Shown here piece after piece: positions 1 through 4,980 of a stretch of 6,893 bases of DNA. Position 1 is the first letter of the stretch. Each line of letters begins with the position of its first letter. The position numbers and the translations under genes are program-made. The stretch comes from Solobacterium sp. (GTDB taxonomy: Bacteria; Bacillota_I; Bacilli_A; Erysipelotrichales; Erysipelotrichaceae), in NCBI GenBank assembly GCA_017536845.1, contig JAFWCP010000152.1, forward strand, positions 1 to 6,893, written 5' to 3'. Under the pieces are notes generated by a model. That model did no database searches, was not told the origin of the DNA, and saw only the letters and a program-made list of their open reading frames with translations.

Positions 1-28
1 GGCTGCAGCCGGAATTCCGGCTGCAGCC
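1..28 (-). terminator. Perfect 28-bp palindrome, likely intrinsic terminator after gpsA
   Basis: The first 28 bases are identical to their own reverse complement and can fold into a 12-bp GC-rich stem with an AATT loop. The gpsA stop codon (33-35) lies 4 nt upstream in the direction of transcription, as expected for a Rho-independent terminator closing the operon. The minus-strand U-tract, if present, would lie beyond the window edge, so it cannot be verified. On the plus strand the hairpin is followed by a T-rich run (29-37), so it could also stop transcripts arriving from the left, acting bidirectionally. The outer 10-bp arms (GGCTGCAGCC) are themselves palindromes. Confidence 0.7.
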
Positions 29-32
29 TTGT

Positions 33-1049
33 TTATTCCTCTGCTTCGTGCGTCACGACTTCTTCGCGTTTAAGGTCTCTGTGCATCAGGGCCATAATGC
101 TTTCGGACGGGATGCCGCCTTCAAACAGGACGTGGTGGATCTGTTCGGTGATGGGCATTTCAATTCCCATCTTTTCTGCTTCTTCATAGACGATGGCACA
201 GGCGCCGATGCCTTCCACGGTCTTTGTGTTCTCCCGCAGGAACTTCTCCGCACTGTCATCCCTGCCGATCTGATATCCGGCCATGAAGTTGCGCGAGTGC
301 CGGGAGGAACAGGTCACGATCAGGTCGCCGACACCGTCCAGACCGAGGAACGTATCCATGCGTCCCCCTTTTGCCATGCCGAAGCGGGTCATTTCCGCCA
401 GTCCCCTGGTCATCAGGGCTGCCCTGGCGTTGTCGCCCTGGCCGATGCCGGACAGGATGCCGGAAGCGATAGCAAGGATGTTCTTGACGGCACAGCCGAT
501 CTCAGCCCCGATGACGTCATCGCCTGTATAGACGCGGAAGACGTCGTTGGAAAAGACCTGCTGCACAAGCTTTGCCGAAGAGAGATCATCGCTTACGGCA
601 TTGACTGCCGTCAGCAGACGCGCAACAACCTCCTCGGCATGTGAAGGGCCGATCAGTGAAACCACTGCCTGCAGAAAGGCTTCAGGGACGCTGCGCAGGA
701 TGACTTCGTAAAGCCTTTCATGCGTAACGGGATGAAACCCCTTGGCGACGTTGACAAAAACCGTCTTATGATCCAGATACGGAACGATCTGCGCAATAAC
801 ATCTTCGAGCGCTCTGGAAGGTACGGCCAGCAGGATGATGTCGGCATCTTTGACAATTCCGATATCATCCGATGCCAAAACGGCATGGTTCAGTTCCGTC
901 TCGAAGTACCGGCTGTTCGTATGAAGGGTATTGATCTCTTCAGCAGCGCTCCTGTCACGGCCGTAAATGACGACATCATGGCCGTTATCTGCCGCTACCT
1001 GGGCCAGCGCCGTGCCCCAGGAGCCGGCACCGACAATCCGCAGCTTCAT
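33..1049 (-). CDS. gpsA: NAD(P)+-dependent glycerol-3-phosphate dehydrogenase GpsA
   Basis: This 338-residue cytoplasmic enzyme reduces dihydroxyacetone phosphate to sn-glycerol-3-phosphate, the backbone precursor of phospholipids. The N-terminal Rossmann fold carries the dinucleotide-binding GAGSWG at residues 7-12. It is followed by VNVAKG with Lys103 (99-104), GPSHAEE (134-140), and the C-terminal helical domain with AVKN (Lys189-Asn190), GQGDN (203-207) and TRGLAEM. The substrate-binding segment GDLIVTC...SRN has Asp242, Thr246, Arg253 and Asn254. The lysines, Asp, Thr and Arg-Asn match the catalytic and phosphate-binding residues known in the family, and the length is typical. The start ATG at 1049 overlaps the der stop codon in an ATGA, with an AAGGTGA Shine-Dalgarno site at 1054-1060 inside der, so the two are translationally coupled. 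A small oddity is that the usual 'PT' after GPSHAEE reads 'LT' at residues 146-147. Identification is secure. Confidence 0.97.
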   Translation of the reverse strand: MKLRIVGAGSWGTALAQVAADNGHDVVIYGRDRSAAEEINTLHTNSRYFETELNHAVLASDDIGIVKDADIILLAVPSRALEDVIAQIVPYLDHKTVFVNVAKGFHPVTHERLYEVILRSVPEAFLQAVVSLIGPSHAEEVVARLLTAVNAVSDDLSSAKLVQQVFSNDVFRVYTGDDVIGAEIGCAVKNILAIASGILSGIGQGDNARAALMTRGLAEMTRFGMAKGGRMDTFLGLDGVGDLIVTCSSRHSRNFMAGYQIGRDDSAEKFLRENTKTVEGIGACAIVYEEAEKMGIEMPITEQIHHVLFEGGIPSESIMALMHRDLKREEVVTHEAEE

Positions 1050-2356
1050 TCGGTCACCTTTTTGCGGACGATGATGCGGATCGGCGTGCCTTCAAAGTCA
1101 AATGCCTGCCGCAGGGCATTTTCCAGGAAACGCTGGTACGAGAAATGCAGCAGCTTGGGATCGTTGCAGGAGAGAACGAAGGTCGGCGGGCATTCCTTGA
1201 CCTGGGTTGCGTAATAGATCCGGAAGCGCTTGCCGTTTCTTGCCGGGGCGGGATTGGTCATCTGCGTATCGGCGATCACTTCATTGAGGATATTTGTCGG
1301 AATGCGCCGTTTCGCATTTTCCAGCACCCGGTCAAGCATCGGCAGGATGGTATCCACCCGCTGTCTTGTCTTCGCACTGACATAGAGGATCGGCGCGTAG
1401 GAAAGATAGGCAAATTCAGCCCGGACCTTTTCCGAAAAGCGGTTCATCGTCTTTTCATCCTTTTCCAGGGCATCCCACTTGTTTACAACGATGATCAGCG
1501 GCTTGCCGGCTTCATGGGCCAGGCCGGCCACATGCTTGTCCTGTTCGCGGATGCCGGCTTCGGCATCAATAAGGAACAGGGCCGCATCGCAGTCTTCAAT
1601 CGCCCGCATCGCCCGCAGGACGGAATACTTTTCCACCGATTCATACACCCGGCCGCGCTTGCGGATGCCGGCTGTATCTACGATGACATAGGGCCTGCCG
1701 TCATACATGAAGGGCGTGTCGATGGCATCGCGGGTGGTTCCCATGACGTTGGAAACGATGGAACGGTCCTGGTGCAGGATGGCGTTGACCAGCGAACTCT
1801 TGCCGACATTGGGTTCACCGATGACGGCAATCCTTGTCCCCTCGTCCTTTTTCCTGTTCTTCTTCTCCGGGAACAGCGCCACGCAGGCATCCAGAAGATC
1901 ACCGATGCCGATGCCGTGGACGCCGGAAACGGCAATCGGGTCACCGATGCCGAGATTGTAGAACTCATAGATATTCATCAGCCTGGTCTGGTCGTCAATC
2001 ATGTTGACGGCAAGTACCACCGGCTTTTCCTGCCTCTGCAGCATGGAAGCGATGTACAGGTCGTCATCATGCAGCCCTTCCTTGCCGTTGACGACAAACA
2101 GGATGACATCCGCCTCGGAGATGGCAATCTGCACCTGGGCACGGATTTCTTCCTGGTACGGCTGGTCGGCAAGCTGGATGCCGCCGGTATCGATGAGCCT
2201 GATTTCGTTGCCCGTCCAGTCGGCACGGGCGTAGATTCTGTCTCTTGTCACGCCGGGCAGGTCTTCCACGATGGAAACCCGCTGACCGGCAATTCGATTA
2301 AAAATCGTAGATTTCCCGACATTCGGTCTGCCTACGATTGCAATAATACCTTCCAT
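1046..2356 (-). CDS. der: Ribosome-assembly GTPase Der (EngA), tandem G domains
   Basis: This 436-residue protein has the double-GTPase architecture unique to Der, which acts in late 50S subunit assembly. G domain 1 shows the P-loop GRPNVGKST (9-17), switch GVTRDR (35-40), DTGG (56-59) and a G5-like SGVHGIG (144-150). G domain 2 shows GEPNVGKSS (180-188), GTTRD (206-210), DTAG (227-230), NKWD (292-295) and SAK (327-329). The C-terminal KH-like RNA-binding domain runs from about 352 to the end, including the PPTFVLSCND stretch (390-399). The G4 motif of domain 1 is NMID (118-121), with Met replacing the usual Lys. Domain 2 keeps the canonical NKWD. The start ATG at 2356 follows a strong GGAGG (2363-2367) six bases upstream, which overlaps the end of cmk. 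The gene lies 3 nt after cmk and overlaps gpsA by 4 nt, so all three belong to one operon. Confidence 0.97.
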   Translation of the reverse strand: MEGIIAIVGRPNVGKSTIFNRIAGQRVSIVEDLPGVTRDRIYARADWTGNEIRLIDTGGIQLADQPYQEEIRAQVQIAISEADVILFVVNGKEGLHDDDLYIASMLQRQEKPVVLAVNMIDDQTRLMNIYEFYNLGIGDPIAVSGVHGIGIGDLLDACVALFPEKKNRKKDEGTRIAVIGEPNVGKSSLVNAILHQDRSIVSNVMGTTRDAIDTPFMYDGRPYVIVDTAGIRKRGRVYESVEKYSVLRAMRAIEDCDAALFLIDAEAGIREQDKHVAGLAHEAGKPLIIVVNKWDALEKDEKTMNRFSEKVRAEFAYLSYAPILYVSAKTRQRVDTILPMLDRVLENAKRRIPTNILNEVIADTQMTNPAPARNGKRFRIYYATQVKECPPTFVLSCNDPKLLHFSYQRFLENALRQAFDFEGTPIRIIVRKKVTE

Positions 2357-2359
2357 TTT

Positions 2360-3034
2360 TTACCTCCGTTCTTCTTCAAGAAACGGCTTTGCCAGAGCCA
2401 TGACGGCAGCGACAACCTCCTCAATGGTCATATCGGAAGTATCGATTTCCACGGCATCATCCGCTTTTCTTAACGGTGAATGCTCGCGGTGGGTATCCTG
2501 ATAATCACGCTGCGCGATTTCGGCAGCGATGGTTTCAATGTCACTGGTCGCAATGCCCTTGGCTATATTCTGGTCATATCTGCGCTTTGCCCTGGCGTAA
2601 GCCGAGGCGGTCATGAAGATCTTGACCTCTGCGTCCGGCAGGACCACCGTGCCGATATCCCGGCCATCCATGATATAACCCTTTTCCTTTGCCATTTCCT
2701 GCTGTCTGGCAACCAGGTCGCTTCTGACCCGCGCATGCTTTGAAACATTGCTGGCAGCCAGGGAAACCTCATCAGTACGAATGGCCAGGGAGACGTTTTC
2801 GCCATCCAGAAACACTTCCCCGTCCGGAGTCAGGCGGATGTCCGTATCCTTTAACATGGTGCAGACGGCATCCTCATCATCCAGGGCAATGCCTGAGCGG
2901 AGTGCCTTCAGGGCCGTGCAGCGGTACATGGCGCCGGTATCCAGATGGACATAGCCAAGCTGCGACGCCAGCCGGTTGGCAATGGTGCTTTTGCCGGCCG
3001 CACCGGGGCCGTCGATCGCAATGTTGATTCTCAT
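2360..3034 (-). CDS. cmk: Cytidylate kinase Cmk
   Basis: This 224-residue cytoplasmic enzyme transfers phosphate from ATP to CMP or dCMP to give the diphosphates. Visible motifs are the P-loop GPGAAGKST (9-17), LDTGAMYR (31-38) of the CMP-binding region, GRDIGT (124-129), an ARAKRRYDQ lid segment (147-155), the RDYQDTHREHSPL block (176-188) with the conserved Arg, Asp and Ser-Pro-Leu, and a closing IDTS (197-200) followed by the TIEEVV helix. Length and motif order fit the bacterial Cmk family. The ATG at 3034 overlaps the stop of the preceding gene in an ATGA, and a GAGGG Shine-Dalgarno sequence lies a few bases upstream. Many Bacillota carry an S1-like gene (rpsA/ypfD) between cmk and der; here the two are separated by only 3 nt. 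Identification is secure. Confidence 0.96.
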   Translation of the reverse strand: MRINIAIDGPGAAGKSTIANRLASQLGYVHLDTGAMYRCTALKALRSGIALDDEDAVCTMLKDTDIRLTPDGEVFLDGENVSLAIRTDEVSLAASNVSKHARVRSDLVARQQEMAKEKGYIMDGRDIGTVVLPDAEVKIFMTASAYARAKRRYDQNIAKGIATSDIETIAAEIAQRDYQDTHREHSPLRKADDAVEIDTSDMTIEEVVAAVMALAKPFLEEERR

Positions 3035-4002
3035 GCCGGTACCCTCGCAATCACAATCCAGTAAACAAGCAGCAGTGCAATCACCGCCAGGGCGATGATC
3101 AGCACGATCAGCGTAAAGTTGAGCACCTTGTTCGTATAACGCATCTTATCCGATACTTCGGTCAGATTGTCCTCATAGCCATCCAGCTGCAGGCGCATCT
3201 GGGCGGTTTCATACAGCAGTTTTTCCCTTGCCTTCTTTTCTTCTTCGAGATGGCTGCGCAGCGTATCTGCACCGATGCCGTCATCCCGGGCCGGTTCATT
3301 GGCCTCTTCATCCTTGGGGAAGGTCGGGATGCTGGAGGTTTCCACCAGCCGCTGCACTTCCGCCATGATGTCTTCCTTGGAACGGTTTTCCATATTGGCA
3401 TAACCGTTGGTCGAGGAAAGAGGTACATCTTCAGGTTCACTCTGGCGGGGGATGGATCCGGTCAGATCCAGCGGATCCTGCCGCTGCAGACGTTCACTTC
3501 TCTCCCGACGGGCCGGCGTCTTGGCAGCCGGGCTTCTTTTTTCATAAGCCCGCTTTTCGGTAAAGGGGTTGGTCGGACGGGAGGAACGAAGATCAGGCTC
3601 GTTGCTGATGCCCTTGAGAATATTGACGGATGTATTATCACTGACAGCATTGCCCTGCTCGATGTTGTACTGCTTGACTTCACGGATATACTGATCCAGG
3701 TAGTCATTGTCATAATTGCCGGTATAGCCGCTGCTGCGGAACATGCTGGAATCAAACAGCGGGCTTTCCTCCACAGGATCCGGTTCTTCGCGTTTCGGCG
3801 GCACCGGAGCGGCTGTCCGGGCATGGGTCGCTTCACTGCTGGGGCTGCTGTATTCCTTAGGCGCAGCAAAATTGTCTGAATCAATCTTATTCAGCTGTTT
3901 TTCAAATCCACTCAGATCAGGTGCGGACAGGTCCGTTTCGCTGTCATTCATCAGCTGATCCCTTAAAGCTTTGTATTTGACTGTACGTGATAACTGTGCC
4001 AT
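3031..4002 (-). CDS. Unrecognised tail-anchored coiled-coil membrane protein
   Basis: I do not recognise a family for this 323-residue protein. Residues 1-45 begin with a basic AQLSRTVKYKALRDQL segment and look partly helical. About 46-245 is hydrophilic, rich in Pro, Ser, Glu and Arg, and probably disordered, with a more ordered patch at 97-118 (Tyr/Asp-rich). Residues 247-290 (SHLEEEKKAREKLLYE...) have heptad-like spacing suggesting a coiled coil. A single hydrophobic helix at about 294-318 is followed by only five residues, and there is no signal peptide. It should therefore be a C-terminally anchored protein facing the cytoplasm. I chose the ATG at 4002 because GGAG at 4009-4012 sits six bases upstream; an in-frame TTG at 4014 would place that site on its own start. 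It is first in the operon, just after the promoter, and overlaps cmk by 4 nt. An adaptor or scaffold role at the membrane is only a guess. Confidence 0.85.
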   Translation of the reverse strand: MAQLSRTVKYKALRDQLMNDSETDLSAPDLSGFEKQLNKIDSDNFAAPKEYSSPSSEATHARTAAPVPPKREEPDPVEESPLFDSSMFRSSGYTGNYDNDYLDQYIREVKQYNIEQGNAVSDNTSVNILKGISNEPDLRSSRPTNPFTEKRAYEKRSPAAKTPARRERSERLQRQDPLDLTGSIPRQSEPEDVPLSSTNGYANMENRSKEDIMAEVQRLVETSSIPTFPKDEEANEPARDDGIGADTLRSHLEEEKKAREKLLYETAQMRLQLDGYEDNLTEVSDKMRYTNKVLNFTLIVLIIALAVIALLLVYWIVIARVPA

Positions 4003-4030
4003 ATTCCTCTCCAACTCTCAATCATGTTTT

Positions 4031-4058
4031 ATTATATCACACCGTATAGTTCATGAAA
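4031..4058 (-). promoter_or_regulatory. Extended -10 promoter of the 3031-4002/cmk/der/gpsA operon
   Basis: On the minus strand a perfect TATAAT lies at 4036-4031 and is preceded by TGA, giving a TGnTATAAT extended -10. The -35 is poor: TTTCAT at 4058-4053 with a 16-bp spacer is the best match, which the extended -10 may compensate. The -10 ends about 28 bases before the ATG at 4002, which leaves a short leader containing the Shine-Dalgarno site. Two direct TTTCATG heptamers nine bases apart (4067-4061 and 4058-4052) flank the -35 position. No terminator is seen inside the four-gene unit downstream. Confidence 0.7.
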
Positions 4059-4066
4059 CACATGAA

Positions 4067-4087
4067 ATCCGCCGTTTGACGGCGGAT
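4067..4087 (-). terminator. Hairpin after ribU, probable terminator with weak U-tract
   Basis: A perfect inverted repeat with 9-bp arms (ATCCGCCGT / ACGGCGGAT) around a CAA loop lies about 20 bases after the ribU stop codon. The stem is GC-rich and stable, but the bases that follow on the minus strand (TTCATGTGTTTC) are only moderately T-rich. Termination may therefore be incomplete, letting some ribU transcript run into the next operon. Confidence 0.6.
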
Positions 4088-4106
4088 CATCTGACTTTGA
4101 AGAATT

Positions 4107-4697
4107 TCAGTGCAGCAGCGGTGAGATGCGCTTGTACAGGAAATACGTGATGCACGATACTGCAATGGCCTTGATCAGGTTGAACGGCAAGACGCATAAC
4201 AGGACAAGCATGAATGTGTTTGTAATCACCGGATAGATCGCCGCACCCATCGCCAGAATTGCATCAAGCGGGTAATGGGCAATGGCAACAAAGGCCGGGA
4301 TCAGCACGAAGTAGTTCAGCACGACACCGGCTGCAGCCATGCACAGCGACCCCCACAGCATGCCCAGCACGGCGCCCTTCTTGCTTTTATTGCGCTGATA
4401 GACAATGCCGGCCGGCACGCTTAAGGCAATGCCGATCAGGAAATTGGCAAACTCGCCGACGCCCATGGTGATCGTACCGTTGAACAGCAGGTTGAGGACG
4501 ATCTTGAGAGCTTCGATGGCGATGGCCTGAAGCGGCCCCATGGCGAAGGCACCGATCAGCACCGGCACTTCGGAAAAGTCGAACTTGTAAAACGACGGTG
4601 CAATCGGCAGCGGGAATTCCACCAGCATCAGCACATAGGCAATGGCGCCAAGAATGGCAATGCGGGCGATGGTTTTGATTCTGTTGTTCTGTTTCAT
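4107..4697 (-). CDS. ribU: Riboflavin ECF transporter substrate-binding subunit RibU
   Basis: This 196-residue integral membrane protein is the S component of an energy-coupling factor transporter. It captures riboflavin outside the cell and needs the shared EcfA/EcfA'/EcfT module, which is not in this window. About six hydrophobic helices are visible (roughly 9-28, 43-62, 80-100, 108-125, 132-170 in two parts, 172-188). The FPLPIAP...YKFDFSEVPVLIGAF stretch (28-51) is typical of RibU. Asn128 (VVLNYF) and Lys176 (PFNLIKA) fall where I expect ligand-contacting residues from the S. aureus structure. An FMN riboswitch immediately upstream independently supports the riboflavin assignment. I chose the ATG at 4697 because AGGAGG lies at 4708-4713 and the N-terminus MKQNNRIK fits the family. 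An in-frame ATG at 4745 with its own GGAGG would add 16 residues and cannot be excluded. Confidence 0.95.
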   Translation of the reverse strand: MKQNNRIKTIARIAILGAIAYVLMLVEFPLPIAPSFYKFDFSEVPVLIGAFAMGPLQAIAIEALKIVLNLLFNGTITMGVGEFANFLIGIALSVPAGIVYQRNKSKKGAVLGMLWGSLCMAAAGVVLNYFVLIPAFVAIAHYPLDAILAMGAAIYPVITNTFMLVLLCVLPFNLIKAIAVSCITYFLYKRISPLLH

Positions 4698-4700
4698 TCT

Positions 4701-4753
4701 GGTTTTTCCTCCTGCTCCGCATATAAAAACGGAGATCATTTGCATGAAAAACC
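4701..4753 (-). promoter_or_regulatory. ribU: Alternative pairing around the ribU Shine-Dalgarno site
   Basis: GGTTTTTC at 4753-4746 is perfectly complementary to GAAAAACC at 4708-4701, an 8-bp pairing. Inside it, CTCCG (4734-4730) can pair with CGGAG (4719-4715). This fold uses the 3' arm of the candidate terminator stem in a different partner and brackets the AGGAGG at 4713-4708, whose last G would be paired. It could act as an antiterminator, as a partial ribosome-site mask, or both. The pairing is seen by eye; no energies were computed. Confidence 0.45.
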
Positions 4754-4757
4754 TCCG
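4725..4757 (-). terminator. Candidate riboswitch-controlled terminator before ribU
   Basis: In the leader RNA, CGGAG at 4757-4753 pairs with CTCCG at 4734-4730. The loop contains a second small stem, TCAT/ATGA, closed by a GCAA tetraloop (4747-4736). Five uridines follow at 4729-4725. Its position 26 bases after the aptamer makes it a plausible OFF-state expression platform. The main stem is short and has an unpaired GTTTT on one side, so it may be weak. The GGAG of the upstream Shine-Dalgarno site (4756-4752) lies inside the 5' arm. Confidence 0.5.
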
Positions 4758-4782
4758 GGTTGCGTATCATCAGAAAGATAAA

Positions 4783-4898
4783 GATAAAATCCTCTTCCAT
4801 CCAGACTGTACTGTCGCCATCGGAATCGCACCGATTCGGCCCGTAGGCTCGCGGGGTATACCGCCGGTCGGGAGTTTCACCCAGCCCTGAGATTTATC
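4783..4898 (-). promoter_or_regulatory. FMN riboswitch (RFN element)
   Basis: The minus strand shows the conserved blocks of the RFN element in order: AGGGCTGGGTGAAA at 4888-4875, ACCGGCGGTATA just after it, CCCGCGAGCC, the hairpin ATCGG/CCGAT, and GACAGTACAGTCTGGATGG ending at 4797. A closing P1 helix forms between GATAAATCTC (4898-4889) and GAGGATTTTATC (4794-4783). The element binds flavin mononucleotide and normally shuts down riboflavin synthesis or uptake genes when FMN is plentiful. It stands between a good promoter and ribU, so it should repress ribU when cellular FMN is high. The predicted transcript start falls within a few bases of P1, leaving almost no RNA before the aptamer. Confidence 0.96.
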
Positions 4899-4905
4899 GT
4901 CATTT

Positions 4906-4933
4906 ATTATAGACAGATCTTTCCGGAATGCAA
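4906..4933 (-). promoter_or_regulatory. Sigma-A-like promoter for the riboswitch-ribU transcript
   Basis: A perfect TATAAT at 4911-4906 is preceded by TTGCAT at 4933-4928 with a 16-bp spacer. The expected start site (about 4899) is at the first base of riboswitch helix P1. It lies after the terminator of the upstream gene, so ribU should be an independent transcription unit. Confidence 0.82.
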
Positions 4934-4953
4934 CAGAAATGCTCTGAAAATAT

Positions 4954-4974
4954 AAAAAGGCGGATCACCGCCTC
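4954..4974 (-). terminator. Intrinsic terminator of the 390-residue membrane protein gene
   Basis: Seven bases after the TGA stop at 4983-4981, a GGCGG/CCGCC stem around a TGAT loop (4972-4959), extendable by A-T and G-T pairs, is followed by TTTTTATATTTT. This is a textbook Rho-independent terminator and separates this gene from the riboswitch unit. Confidence 0.85.
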
Positions 4975-4980
4975 ATTCAT

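Noticed and set aside
48..644. A 198-codon plus-strand frame opposite gpsA
   Set aside because: It overlaps a secure enzyme gene throughout and has no own family features or regulatory sites.
1145..2473. A 442-codon open frame on the plus strand opposite der and the end of cmk
   Set aside because: It is fully antisense to two secure genes whose codon bias leaves the opposite strand open. It has no recognisable motif and no convincing ribosome site.
4003..4014. An upstream TTG start for the tail-anchored protein
   Set aside because: The only good Shine-Dalgarno site (4009-4012) overlaps the TTG codon and is correctly spaced for the ATG at 4002.
4387..4800. A 137-codon minus-strand frame starting inside the riboswitch
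   Set aside because: It starts in the conserved aptamer sequence and runs out of frame through ribU. The encoded protein is low-complexity without motifs.
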